Origin: Aquitalea sp.
GTDB taxonomy: Bacteria; Pseudomonadota; Gammaproteobacteria; Burkholderiales; Chromobacteriaceae
DNA length: 16,754 nt
Assembly: GCA_019232735.1 (NCBI GenBank)
Contig: JAFANL010000040.1
Location: 1-16,754, forward strand
Direction of reading: 5' to 3'
Shown: positions 1-7,951 of the stretch, piece after piece
How the letters are laid out: every line of letters starts with the position of its first letter
Position numbering within the stretch: the stretch's first letter is position 1
Notes under the pieces: generated by a model
The model's database searches: none
What the model was told of the DNA's origin: nothing
The model's input: only the letters and a program-made list of their open reading frames with translations
Made by a program: the position numbers and the translations under genes

Positions 1-362
1 GCATCACGGCGTGGGCCGCGCTGTACTTCGCCCTGCTGGATGGCGCGAACATGGCGCGCATTCAGTGCCGCCTTGCTCTGCGGCCAGGCCAGCCAGGCCA
101 GGGCATTGAACCAGTCATGCCAGTTGCGGCTGCGGGTGGGGATTTCACCGGTATTACCGATATGCATTTCGTAATAGTCGGCTGCTTCCAGATCGCAGCA
201 GAAGCGCAGGCTGGCAGGAAGCGCCGTCAAGGAACGGGCCAGACTCAACAGCTGGTCGTAGTCGGTTTGCTGCGGCCAGTCTGCCAGCGGCAGCAGGCTG
301 GCAAAGCGCAGCAAGGGGCGGTATAGCGGGTGGGACAGATAGTCGGTGTGCCAGAGACTCAC
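1..362 (-). CDS. DUF3025 family protein, 3' end beyond the window
   Basis: The reading frame continues from a GTG at 362 to the window edge, giving about 120 residues. It contains the stretch YYEMHIGNTGEIPTR followed by NWHDWFNALAWLAWPQSKAA and then LNARH. This tryptophan-rich pattern is what I recall of the DUF3025 family, whose function is unknown. The start is forced. The same frame has a TAG at 393-395, which is the stop of the upstream diguanylate cyclase gene, and GTG at 362 is the only usual start codon between that stop and the conserved region. No clear Shine-Dalgarno sequence precedes it. The 30-base gap and shared strand suggest co-transcription with the cyclase gene. The C-terminal part cannot be judged. 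Confidence 0.7.
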   Translation of the reverse strand, partial: MSLWHTDYLSHPLYRPLLRFASLLPLADWPQQTDYDQLLSLARSLTALPASLRFCCDLEAADYYEMHIGNTGEIPTRSRNWHDWFNALAWLAWPQSKAALNARHVRAIQQGEVQRGPRRD

Positions 363-392
363 GATAGGGTCGTCGCAGGGAAAACGCCCATT

Positions 393-2699
393 CTAATCCA
401 GCACCAGTTCCGGGTCGTGGCAAACCCGGTTCCGGCCCAGATTCTTGGCCTGGTACAGCAATTTGTCGGCGCGTTTCAACAGGTCGTCCACATGTTGATC
501 ACTATCCTGCCGGAGCGACAGGCCCAGGCTGACCGTGTAATGAATGCTTTGTCCGTTGACCAGCAGCGGATTCTCATTGACGGCGGCGCGCAGGCGCTCG
601 GCCGCGGCCAGCGCGGCCTTGCTGTCGGTATTGGGCAACAAGGCAGCAAATTCCTCACCGCCCAGCCGGCCGGTCAGATCGCTGGTGCGCAGCACCTGGC
701 GACATAGCCCGGCGAAGTGGCTGATGACCTGGTCACCGGTTGCATGGCCGTATTGATCGTTGATGTTCTTGAAGTGATCCAGGTCCATCATCAGCACGGC
801 CATGGGCTGCTGGTAGCGCTGGCTGCGCTTGAGTTCCCGGTCGGCTTGCTGCAGGAAGTGGCGTCGGTTTCCCAGACCGGTCAGTTCGTCCATGGTGGCC
901 AGCTGGAACAGCTTCTGCTCGTGCTGCTCGCGTTGCAGGGCAATGGCGGTGATATGCGAGCTGCGATAGACCAGCCGCATCTCATCCGGGTTGGGTGTGC
1001 GCGGCTTGTCGTAATAAATGGCGAAGGTGCCCATCAGCTCACGGCTGCTGCTGAAAATGGGAATGGACCAGCAGGCCCGCAGATTGAAACGACGCACCAC
1101 GTCCAGATAAGGTTGCCACAGCGGGCTGTTTTCCATGTCCTCGACAATGATGGTGCGTTTCCAGAAGGCCGCCGTGCCACAGGAGCCGACCTGCGGGCCG
1201 ATGGCAATGCCGTCGATGATGTCGAGATAAGCCTTGGGTAGCAATTTGCCGGAGGCTACGCGCAGATGCTGGCCATCCTCTCCCAGCAGCATCACCGAGC
1301 AGCGCCCGCCGGCGATCTGGCTTTCTATCATGGTGCAGATCTGGGCCAGGGTATCTTCCAGTGGCTGGTTGGAAGCAATCATCTCCATCACGGCATTTTC
1401 TTCGCTCAGCAGGCGGTTGGCCTGGCGGCTGTCGGTAATTTCCCGGTCTACCGACAAGATGCTGGTGAGCTGACCGCTGCTGTCAAATTCCGGAAACAGA
1501 CGGGTTTCGAAAATGTAGCGGCGGTTGCGGAAGACGAACTCCAGCTCGAAATCGCGCGGTTCCTGCTTGTCGATCAGCTGTCGGCACTCGGATTCAAACA
1601 CGGTGGCAAGCTCTTCCGGCCAGCCCTTTTCCCGCACCGTTTTGCCGATGTGCTCATCGCGTATCATCGGCGAGTAGCGGTTGATGCTGCGGTTGATGAA
1701 CTGGCAGCGCAGTTCCAGATCGTAGCGGGAAATGATGTCGCTGGAGTTTTCCACCAGGGTGCGGAATTCCTGTTCACGCCGACGCATGGAGGCTTCCGCC
1801 GATTTGCGGGCCGTGATGACCTGATGCAAGGCCAGCAGCAAGTGGCTGTTGTCGTGCTGGCTACCGGATTGCAGCTGCAGTTCCAGCCATTCCCAGTGCT
1901 GCTGCACGTGTTGCATGCGGTATTCCAGCTTGAGGCTGGTGGAGGGGCGCGTGCGAACGGCTTGCAATGCCTGCTCCAGCAAGGGCCGATCTTCCGGATG
2001 GACCCGCTGCAGCCAGTCATCCAGATTGATCTGCTCCAGATCTGACGGCAGGCCCAGCAGGGTTTGCATGCAGGCGCTGGGGCAGAGCACCATGCGCCGC
2101 TCCAGATCAAACTGGCACAAGCCAATCCGCGCGCTTTGCAAAACGGCGGCGATATTTCCATCCAGTGGCATGCTGCCGCTTTCACTGCCGGCTTCGTACA
2201 GCAGCAACAAGCGCTCACCAGCGCGCAGCAGCCCCTCGGGCAAAGGTAGCCATTGCACGACCAGTTGACGCAGCCCTTGCTGCGGGGACTGCCAGTCAAT
2301 CTGCTGCGGCATATACCGCTGTACATCCGGGGGCAGCAACGCTGGCTGCCCTACAAGAGGGAGACCGTACTCTTGCAGTGTGGCGGCCTGCTGGCCCAGT
2401 AGTGCCTGGCAAGGCGGGCTGGCTGCCACGACCCGATCGTGCCCGTCCAGCAACAGCAAGGCTGCGCTTGCCTGGCTGATTCCCGCATGCAGCTGCTGAT
2501 GGCACTGTGCTTGCTGGCGATGCCTCTGCCACCGTCGTCCCAGCCACAGGCCGATGACCAGCCCCCCAAGTCCTGCCCATGTCCACGCCATTGGCAGTTC
2601 GGGTGCGGTACCGGCCCAGGCCAGCGGGCTGGCCATGGCCAGCAATAGCAGGCCGACAGCGCCATGTGGATTACAGATGCGTGTGCTGATGTCTTTCAA
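393..2699 (-). CDS. Membrane-anchored PAS/GAF/GGDEF diguanylate cyclase
   Basis: This 768-residue protein should make cyclic di-GMP from two GTP. Residues 13-29 are hydrophobic and signal-like. Residues 38-54 form a second hydrophobic segment followed by the basic run RRWQRHR, so the sensor and catalytic parts probably face the cytoplasm. Three PAS-like regions follow (about 66-170, 183-298 and 305-428; the first is the weakest), then a GAF domain (about 433-590) and a GGDEF domain (about 595-762). The active-site motif is GGEEF at 680-684. RTSD at 671-674, five residues before it, is the usual position of the inhibitory I-site, so product feedback is expected. DELTGLGNRR and MDLDHFKNIND are also present. 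No EAL domain follows. The start is TTG: a TAA lies two codons upstream in frame, and a GGGG run sits about 10 bases before it. The signal sensed is unknown. Confidence 0.9.
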   Translation of the reverse strand: MKDISTRICNPHGAVGLLLLAMASPLAWAGTAPELPMAWTWAGLGGLVIGLWLGRRWQRHRQQAQCHQQLHAGISQASAALLLLDGHDRVVAASPPCQALLGQQAATLQEYGLPLVGQPALLPPDVQRYMPQQIDWQSPQQGLRQLVVQWLPLPEGLLRAGERLLLLYEAGSESGSMPLDGNIAAVLQSARIGLCQFDLERRMVLCPSACMQTLLGLPSDLEQINLDDWLQRVHPEDRPLLEQALQAVRTRPSTSLKLEYRMQHVQQHWEWLELQLQSGSQHDNSHLLLALHQVITARKSAEASMRRREQEFRTLVENSSDIISRYDLELRCQFINRSINRYSPMIRDEHIGKTVREKGWPEELATVFESECRQLIDKQEPRDFELEFVFRNRRYIFETRLFPEFDSSGQLTSILSVDREITDSRQANRLLSEENAVMEMIASNQPLEDTLAQICTMIESQIAGGRCSVMLLGEDGQHLRVASGKLLPKAYLDIIDGIAIGPQVGSCGTAAFWKRTIIVEDMENSPLWQPYLDVVRRFNLRACWSIPIFSSSRELMGTFAIYYDKPRTPNPDEMRLVYRSSHITAIALQREQHEQKLFQLATMDELTGLGNRRHFLQQADRELKRSQRYQQPMAVLMMDLDHFKNINDQYGHATGDQVISHFAGLCRQVLRTSDLTGRLGGEEFAALLPNTDSKAALAAAERLRAAVNENPLLVNGQSIHYTVSLGLSLRQDSDQHVDDLLKRADKLLYQAKNLGRNRVCHDPELVLD

Positions 2700-2722
2700 T
2701 ATTTATTTACCCCGTTTCACTC

Positions 2723-2759
2723 ACCGGTCTTTTCCCTGGAGACAATCGGAAAAGCCGGT
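2723..2759. repeat. Inverted repeat in the divergent cyclase/cysG intergenic region
   Basis: The left arm is ACCGG-T-CTTTTCC (2723-2735) and the right arm is GGAAAAGCCGGT (2748-2759). They pair over 12 bases with one bulged T at 2728 and a 12-base loop. The repeat lies 23 bases upstream of the TTG start of the cyclase gene and about 170 bases upstream of cysG. No T-run follows on either strand, so it is not a typical terminator. It could be an operator or a 5' UTR hairpin of the cyclase transcript. The rest of 2700-2930 shows no convincing coding potential, and I could not pick a confident promoter there. Confidence 0.5.
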
Positions 2760-2930
2760 ATGTGCTGCCTGCATGATTGGTCTGTCTATTGCGTGTCATG
2801 GCGACCCTGCTTTCTCCATCATGGCATTTGCCAGCGAAAGTGCGATGAGGAAAATCAGACCTTGCTCACCCATATCGTCGTTTTCATGCAACAAATACAG
2901 TATGCTGTGGTGATTGTTGTGGAGCGGTGT

Positions 2931-4352
2931 ATGGATTACTTCCCGATTTTTCTCAAATTGCAGGATGCCCCCTGTCTGGTGGTGGGCGGTGGCGATGTCG
3001 CCTTGCGCAAGGTTCGTCTGCTCAAGGCCGCAGGAGCCTGTCTGACCGTGGTGGCGCCGCAATTGAGCGGCGAACTGGGACAGATGGCGGAGCGGGGCGA
3101 GGTGAGATGGCTGCCCCACTGCTTTGCCGCCGAACAGGTGGCGGGCATGCGTCTGGTGGTGGCTGCCACCAATCAGCGGGCCGTCAACCAGCAGGTGTCC
3201 CTGGCCGCGCAGGAGAGCAATATTCCGGTCAATGTCGTGGATGATCCGGTGTTGTCCACCTATATCACGCCAGCCATCATCGACCGTTCCCCGCTGGTGA
3301 TCGCGGTTTCTTCCGGTGGCGGCGTCCCCGTGCTGGCCAGGCTGGTGCGTGCCCGGCTGGAAAGCATCATCCCGGCCGGATTCGGTTTGCTGGCGGCATT
3401 TTCCGCACGTTTCCGCGACCGGGTGAAGGCGCGCTTTAGTGATGTGGAGGCCCGCCGCTGCTTCTGGGAAAGCGTGCTGGAAGGCCCGGTGGCCGAGGCA
3501 GTGATGAATGGCCGTGAAGCGGCGGCCGAAGTGGAAATGGAAAGACGGCTGACGAGTGCGGAGGATCACCCCAGTGGCGCGGTGTATCTGGTCGGGGCCG
3601 GGCCGGGTAATCCCGACCTGCTGACTTTCCGTGCCTTGCGCCTGATGCAGCAGGCCGATGTGGTGCTGCACGATAATCTGGTGGCACCGGAATTGCTGGA
3701 GCTGGTACGGCGCGATGCCGAACGTATTTATGTGGGCAAGGCGCGTGCCAATCACACGCTGCCACAGGAAGACATCAATCAGCTGATGGTGCGTCTGGCG
3801 CGTGAAGGCCGACGGGTATTGCGTCTCAAGGGCGGCGACCCCTTCATCTTCGGACGCGGTGGCGAGGAAATCGAAACCCTGGCCGAGCATGGCATCCCGT
3901 TTGAAGTGGTGCCTGGCATTACCTCGGCCAATGGCGCAGCCAGTTATGCCGGTATACCCTTGACCCATCGCGACCACGCCCAGTCAGTGACCTTTGTCAC
4001 CGGCCACAAGAAGGACGGTAGTATTGATCTGGACTGGCCGGCACTGACCCGCCCCGATCAGACCGTCGTGGTCTACATGGGGCTGACCATGGCAGCCGAG
4101 TTGTGCGCTGCCTTCATTCAGCATGGTAAGCCGGAGGAGACACCGGCCGCGGTGATCGAATGGGCCACCACTGCGCGGCAGCGCACGCTGACCGGAACAT
4201 TGGGCAGCCTGCCGGCGCTGATTGCTGCCTATGGTGTTGCGTCACCGGCGCTGATCATCGTGGGCAGTGTGGTGTCATTGGCGGATAAACTCGCCTGGTA
4301 TCGGCGGGTGGAAAACGAGCCTGCTACAATAGCCGCTTCGCAGCAGACATGA
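2931..4352 (+). CDS. cysG: Siroheme synthase (trifunctional CysG)
   Basis: CysG converts uroporphyrinogen III to siroheme, the cofactor of sulfite and nitrite reductases. The protein is 473 residues, normal for the family. The N-terminal half is the NAD-dependent dehydrogenase/ferrochelatase, with VVGGGDVALRK at 17-27. The C-terminal half is the SAM-dependent uroporphyrinogen methyltransferase, with VGAGPGNPDLL at 221-231, LRLKGGDPFIFGRGGEE at 298-313 and VPGITSANGAASYAGIPLT at 327-345. From the ATG at 2931, Asp104, Ser128, Asp248 and Lys270 fall at the residue numbers known to matter in Salmonella CysG. This supports the start, as does GGAG at 2921-2924. The frame stays open back to 2664, but that extension lacks family resemblance. 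It is transcribed divergently from the cyclase gene. Confidence 0.97.
   Translation: MDYFPIFLKLQDAPCLVVGGGDVALRKVRLLKAAGACLTVVAPQLSGELGQMAERGEVRWLPHCFAAEQVAGMRLVVAATNQRAVNQQVSLAAQESNIPVNVVDDPVLSTYITPAIIDRSPLVIAVSSGGGVPVLARLVRARLESIIPAGFGLLAAFSARFRDRVKARFSDVEARRCFWESVLEGPVAEAVMNGREAAAEVEMERRLTSAEDHPSGAVYLVGAGPGNPDLLTFRALRLMQQADVVLHDNLVAPELLELVRRDAERIYVGKARANHTLPQEDINQLMVRLAREGRRVLRLKGGDPFIFGRGGEEIETLAEHGIPFEVVPGITSANGAASYAGIPLTHRDHAQSVTFVTGHKKDGSIDLDWPALTRPDQTVVVYMGLTMAAELCAAFIQHGKPEETPAAVIEWATTARQRTLTGTLGSLPALIAAYGVASPALIIVGSVVSLADKLAWYRRVENEPATIAASQQT
4322..4330 (+). promoter_or_regulatory. Candidate extended -10 promoter for the PTS genes
   Basis: TGCTACAAT fits an extended -10 element (TGn followed by TACAAT, five of six consensus bases). 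It lies inside the last codons of cysG. No good -35 is visible 16-18 bases upstream. A start near 4337 would give a leader of about 75 bases before the EIIA gene. This is inference from sequence alone. Confidence 0.3.
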
Positions 4353-4353
4353 G

Positions 4354-4378
4354 CACAGCCCGCCACGGTGCGGCTGTG
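4354..4378 (+). other. Small hairpin between cysG and the PTS genes
   Basis: CACAGCC (4354-4360) pairs with GGCTGTG (4372-4378) across an 11-base loop, directly after the cysG stop codon. No T-run follows, so it is unlikely to be an efficient intrinsic terminator. It may stabilise an mRNA 3' end or simply be chance. Confidence 0.3.
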
Positions 4379-4412
4379 TGCCAATAATCGTTACGGACAA
4401 GAAGACTCGGGC

Positions 4413-4820
4413 ATGGTTGGTGTACTCGTCATTTCTCATGGCAATCTGGGCGCCTGTCTACTGGACTGCGCCCGGCACGTATTAGGCCGGGACCCGGACA
4501 ATATCGCCACGCTGGCGGTAGAAAAAACCGAGGATCCGGATCAGAAACTGGTCGAAGCCGCTGCGCTGGTGGCAAGCCTGGAACAAGGCGATGGCGTGGT
4601 GGTGCTGACCGATATGTATGGCGGTACGCCATCCAATATTGCCAGCCGCCTGATCAATCCAGGCAAGGTTGAGGCCGTCGCCGGCATCAGCCTGCCGATG
4701 CTGGTGCGTGCGCTCAGCTATAGCAGCCAGCCGCTGGAAATCGTGGTCAGCAAGGCCATTACCGGCGGGCTGGAGGGCGTACTTTATATTCTTCCAGGGG
4801 ACGGTAATGCTGCGCGTTGA
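4413..4820 (+). CDS. PTS EIIA component, mannose (EIIA-Man) family
   Basis: This 135-residue cytoplasmic protein is a phosphoryl acceptor from HPr. VLVISHG places the likely phosphorylated histidine at residue 9. DMYGGTPSN at 67-75 is the second conserved motif, with Asp67 as in E. coli EIIA-Man. It is a stand-alone IIA domain, whereas E. coli ManX is a IIA-IIB fusion. The frame is open back to 4368, but the conserved first strand begins at MVGVLVISHG, so I chose the ATG at 4413 even though its Shine-Dalgarno is weak. The gene overlaps the HPr gene by 14 bases, which points to coupled translation. No EIIB or EIIC gene is adjacent, so a regulatory role is more likely than sugar uptake. Confidence 0.93.
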   Translation: MVGVLVISHGNLGACLLDCARHVLGRDPDNIATLAVEKTEDPDQKLVEAAALVASLEQGDGVVVLTDMYGGTPSNIASRLINPGKVEAVAGISLPMLVRALSYSSQPLEIVVSKAITGGLEGVLYILPGDGNAAR

Positions 4821-5076
4821 AATACAAATTATCAATAAACTTGGCCTGCACGCGCGGGCTTCGAGTAAATTCACCCAACTTGCCAGCCGCTTCAAGAGCG
4901 ATGTGGGCATTGCCCGCAATGGTCGCCGTGTCAACGGCAAGAGCATCATGGGTGTGATGATGCTGGCCGCAGCCAAGGGCTCCACCGTGGAGTTGGATGT
5001 CGATGGCGCCGACGAGCAAGAAGCGCTGGATGCCTTGGTGGCACTGATCAATAACCGGTTTGACGAGGCTGAATGA
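4807..5076 (+). CDS. ptsH: Phosphocarrier protein HPr
   Basis: HPr passes phosphate from enzyme I to EIIA. The protein is 89 residues, the normal size. His15 lies in KLGLHARASSKF and is the expected phosphorylation site. Ser46 lies in NGKSIMGVMML, the site used by HPr kinase/phosphorylase in species that carry hprK, so serine control is possible here (inference; hprK is not in the window). The ATG at 4807 is preceded by AGGGGA at 4796-4801. The frame extends further upstream, but only as a shadow of the EIIA gene. It sits between the EIIA and EI genes in one transcription unit. Confidence 0.96.
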   Translation: MLRVEIQIINKLGLHARASSKFTQLASRFKSDVGIARNGRRVNGKSIMGVMMLAAAKGSTVELDVDGADEQEALDALVALINNRFDEAE

Positions 5077-5105
5077 ATCAGCCCGCTTAAGGAGGGGATG
5101 GGACG

Positions 5106-6845
5106 ATGAATATCACCCTGCATGGTGTGGCCATTGGTGGCGGCATCGCGATTGGCCGGGCCCATCTCATCTCGCGCAGCATGGACGATGTGGCGCATTA
5201 CGGCCTGGAGGATGCAGAAATCCCGGCCGAAATGACCCGTTTCGACGAGGCCGTGCGCGCTACCCGCAAAGAGCTGGAAATGCTGTGGGGCAGCATTCCG
5301 GAGAACGCCCCGGCCGAGCTGGGGGCCTTCCTGTCGCTGCACATCATGCTGCTGGGTGATGTCACCATCTCGCGCGAGCCGCGGGAAATCATCGAAAAGC
5401 AGCGCTGCAATGCCGAATGGGCCTTGAAGCTGCAATGCGACCTGCTGGTGGAGCAGTTCGACGCCATTGAAGAAGACTACCTGCGCGAGCGCAAGAACGA
5501 TGTGCTGCAGGTAGTGGAGCGCATCTTCAAGAACCTGGCCGGGCATGCACCGCAATTGCCAGCCCCGGGCGATCTGCTGGATGACACCATTCTGGTGGCA
5601 CATGATCTGTCGCCAGCCGACATGGTGTATTTCAAGGACTCCAGCTTTGCCGCCTTTGTCACCGACGTCGGCGGTGCCACTTCGCATACCGCGATTCTGG
5701 GGCGCAGCCTGGATCTGCCGTCCGTCATCGCCCTGCATCACGCCCGCGAGCTGATTCGCGAGGAAGAGCAGATCATCGTCGATGGCCAGCAGGGCGTGCT
5801 GATCGTCAATCCGGATGAACTGGTGCTGAGCGAATATCGCCGCCGCCAGCGCGCCTGGCGCGATGCCAAGCGCAAGTTGTCCTCCATCCGCAAGTCCGAT
5901 GCCAAGACCAAAGATGGCACGGTGGTGGAACTGCTGGCCAATATCGAACTGCCGCAGGATGTGGACGTGGTGAAGAGCTCCGGTGCCGCCGGGGTGGGGC
6001 TGTTCCGCAGTGAGTTCCTGTTTCTGGGCCGTGATACCCTGCCGACCGAGGACGAACAGTTCGAGGCTTACCGCAAGGTGGCGGAGGAAATGAAAGGGCT
6101 TCCGGTCACCATCCGCACCATGGACCTGGGGGCGGACAAGAACCCGAAATGGCTGAACCACGATGTGGCAGACAACCCGGCTCTGGGCCTGACAGGCATC
6201 CGCTTGTGCCTGGCCGAGCCGCTGATGTTCCGCGCCCAGCTGCGGGCCCTGCTGCGCGCATCGGTGCATGGCAAGATCAAGATCCTGTTCCCCATGCTCA
6301 ATTCGCTGGGCGAACTGAAGCAATCCATTGCCCAGCTGGATTACGCCAAGCAGGAACTGCACGAAGAAGGACTACCGTTCGACGACAAGGTCGAAGTGGG
6401 AGCCATGATCGAGATCCCTTCTGCCGCGCTGGTGGTGGGGAGCTTCATCAAGTATGTCGATTTTCTGTCTATCGGCACCAATGACCTGATCCAGTACACC
6501 CTGGCCATCGATCGTAACGACGATTCGGTCAGCCATCTGTACGACCCGGTCCATCCGGCGGTGCTCAAGCTGATCCTGCACACCATCCGCACCGGCATCA
6601 AGGGCGGGGTGCCGGTATCGGTGTGCGGCGAGATGGCAGGCGATCCACGCCTCACCCGTTTGCTGCTGGGCATGGGCTTGCGCAAGTTCTCCATGCACCC
6701 GGCCAGCCTGCTGGCGGTCAAGCGCATGGTGCTCAATACCCATCTGGACGATATAGCGCCCATTGCGGGACGCATGCTTCGATCCGAAGACCCTGATAAA
6801 ATCGCCGATCTTTTGCAACTGCTGAATGTCGAGCCGGATGCCTGA
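5106..6845 (+). CDS. ptsI: PTS enzyme I (phosphoenolpyruvate-protein phosphotransferase)
   Basis: Enzyme I autophosphorylates with phosphoenolpyruvate and hands the phosphate to HPr. The protein is 579 residues, very close to the usual 570-580. The phosphohistidine is His194 in GGATSHTAILGRS. The PEP-binding barrel contains GLFRSEFLFLGR (299-310), TIRTMDLGADK (335-345), DFLSIGTNDLIQYTLAIDR (452-470) and the active-site cysteine motif VSVCGEMAGDP (Cys507). There is no GAF domain at the N-terminus, so this is PtsI rather than the nitrogen-type PtsP. A strong Shine-Dalgarno (AAGGAGG at 5089-5095) sets the start; another ATG at 5098 is out of frame. The stop codon lies inside a terminator hairpin, marking the end of the cassette. 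Confidence 0.96.
   Translation: MNITLHGVAIGGGIAIGRAHLISRSMDDVAHYGLEDAEIPAEMTRFDEAVRATRKELEMLWGSIPENAPAELGAFLSLHIMLLGDVTISREPREIIEKQRCNAEWALKLQCDLLVEQFDAIEEDYLRERKNDVLQVVERIFKNLAGHAPQLPAPGDLLDDTILVAHDLSPADMVYFKDSSFAAFVTDVGGATSHTAILGRSLDLPSVIALHHARELIREEEQIIVDGQQGVLIVNPDELVLSEYRRRQRAWRDAKRKLSSIRKSDAKTKDGTVVELLANIELPQDVDVVKSSGAAGVGLFRSEFLFLGRDTLPTEDEQFEAYRKVAEEMKGLPVTIRTMDLGADKNPKWLNHDVADNPALGLTGIRLCLAEPLMFRAQLRALLRASVHGKIKILFPMLNSLGELKQSIAQLDYAKQELHEEGLPFDDKVEVGAMIEIPSAALVVGSFIKYVDFLSIGTNDLIQYTLAIDRNDDSVSHLYDPVHPAVLKLILHTIRTGIKGGVPVSVCGEMAGDPRLTRLLLGMGLRKFSMHPASLLAVKRMVLNTHLDDIAPIAGRMLRSEDPDKIADLLQLLNVEPDA
6794..6802 (+). promoter_or_regulatory. Candidate extended -10 upstream of the LPS core cluster
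   Basis: TGATAAAAT inside the 3' end of ptsI resembles an extended -10 element. No convincing -35 is present. If used, its transcript would begin just before the hairpin at 6832-6855, which would then have to be read through to reach waaQ. Low confidence. Confidence 0.2.
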
Positions 6846-6855
6846 TCCGGCTTTT
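6832..6855 (+). terminator. Intrinsic terminator overlapping the ptsI stop codon
   Basis: AGCCGGAT (6832-6839) pairs perfectly with ATCCGGCT (6845-6852) across the loop GCCTG. A TTTT run (6852-6855), then GTTTA, follows. The ptsI stop TGA (6843-6845) is at the loop and stem edge. The hairpin ends only about 13 bases before the waaQ start codon, so some read-through or a promoter inside ptsI must feed the LPS genes. Confidence 0.75.
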
Positions 6856-6868
6856 GTTTACCCTATCT

Positions 6869-7951
6869 ATGCTTAACGATTTCATCGATCTGAACCAGGT
6901 GCGGCGCGTCTTGGTCATCAAACTGCGCCACCATGGGGATGTCCTGCTGACCTCTCCGGTATTTACCGCCTTGCAACAGCAGGCGCCACAGCTGGAAATC
7001 GATGCGCTGGTCTATCGTGATACACAGGAAATGCTCAGTCTGCATCCGGCCATCAGTCAGTTGCACACCATAGACCGCAACTGGAAGAAGCTGGGACTGT
7101 TCGGTCAATTGAAGGCCGAGCTGGAGCTGATTTCCACCTTGCGCCAGCGTCGTTACGATCTGGTCATTACCCTGACCGAGCACAAGCGCGGCGCCTGGCT
7201 GGTACGCCTGCTGTCTCCACGCTGGTCGGTGGGGCCGGACGGTCCGTATGGCAAGCTGTTCCGCAAAAGTTTTACCCACCGCTATCTGCAAGTGCCGGGT
7301 AATCGTCGCCATACCATTGAAATCCATCTGGATGCCTTGCGCCGCATCGGGGTCTATCCCGCTGTTGATCAACGTCGGCTGACACTGGTGCCCGGCCACA
7401 ATGCCGAAGCCACGCTGGCGGCCAAGCTGGAACAGCAGGGCTTGCAGGCCGGACAGTACATTCTGGTGCACCCGACCTCGCGCTGGCTGTTCAAGAGCTG
7501 GACGGTGGAAAACATGGCCGCATTAATCAATACCCTGCAACAGCGCGGTCAGCGCGTGTTGCTGACTGCCGCGCCCAGCCCGGACGAGATGGCCATGCTG
7601 GCGGATATCCAGTCACGGCTGACGATGCCTGTTGCCAGCCTGGCCGGCCAGCTCAGCCTGAAGGAACTGGCCGCCGCCATCGATAACGCCCGCCTGTATA
7701 TCGGCGTGGACTCTGTTCCCATGCATATTGCCTCGGCGATGAAAACGCCCTGTGTGGCGCTGTTCGGTCCATCCGGCGATATTGAATGGGGACCATGGCA
7801 GGTGCCACATCGCGTGGTTGCCGCCCGGCTGCCCTGCCGCCCCTGTGGCAATGCCGGCTGCGGCGGCGGCTGGAACAGTGAATGCCTGAACCTGATCAGC
7901 CTGCAACAAGTCATGGACGCGGTGGATGCCGTATTGGGAGAAACCGCATGA
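6869..7951 (+). CDS. waaQ: LPS heptosyltransferase III-type glycosyltransferase (GT9, WaaQ-like)
   Basis: This GT9 enzyme is predicted to transfer heptose from ADP-heptose to the inner-core heptose of LPS on the cytoplasmic face of the inner membrane. The protein is 360 residues. LVIKLRHHGDVLLTSPVF (15-32) is the N-terminal GT9 signature, with Asp24 at the position of the proposed catalytic aspartate. LVHPTSRWLFKSWTVENM (199-216) and YIGVDSVPMHIASAM (277-291) are nucleotide-sugar motifs. The tail PCRPCGNAGCGGGWNSECLN (322-341) matches my memory of WaaQ-type enzymes rather than WaaC or WaaF. I chose the ATG at 6869; a TTG at 6854 is possible, but neither has a good Shine-Dalgarno. The stop overlaps the next start as ATGA. 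The acceptor in this organism is not known. Confidence 0.85.
   Translation: MLNDFIDLNQVRRVLVIKLRHHGDVLLTSPVFTALQQQAPQLEIDALVYRDTQEMLSLHPAISQLHTIDRNWKKLGLFGQLKAELELISTLRQRRYDLVITLTEHKRGAWLVRLLSPRWSVGPDGPYGKLFRKSFTHRYLQVPGNRRHTIEIHLDALRRIGVYPAVDQRRLTLVPGHNAEATLAAKLEQQGLQAGQYILVHPTSRWLFKSWTVENMAALINTLQQRGQRVLLTAAPSPDEMAMLADIQSRLTMPVASLAGQLSLKELAAAIDNARLYIGVDSVPMHIASAMKTPCVALFGPSGDIEWGPWQVPHRVVAARLPCRPCGNAGCGGGWNSECLNLISLQQVMDAVDAVLGETA

Noticed and set aside
361..391. A ten-codon ATG frame just before the DUF3025 GTG start, ending in an overlapping GTGA
   Set aside because: Too short, no ribosome binding site and no recognisable leader-peptide pattern.
2664..2930. Upstream extension of the cysG frame by 89 codons, rich in cysteine
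   Set aside because: CysG family numbering fits only the ATG at 2931, which has a good ribosome binding site; the extension overlaps the start of the divergent cyclase gene.
2796..3977. A 393-codon open frame antisense to cysG
   Set aside because: Same shadow pattern; cysG is complete with all key residues.
4482..6362. A 626-codon open frame on the minus strand, antisense to the EIIA, HPr and EI genes
   Set aside because: It spans three well-identified plus-strand genes, shows no domain I recognise, and long antisense frames are common in GC-rich coding DNA.
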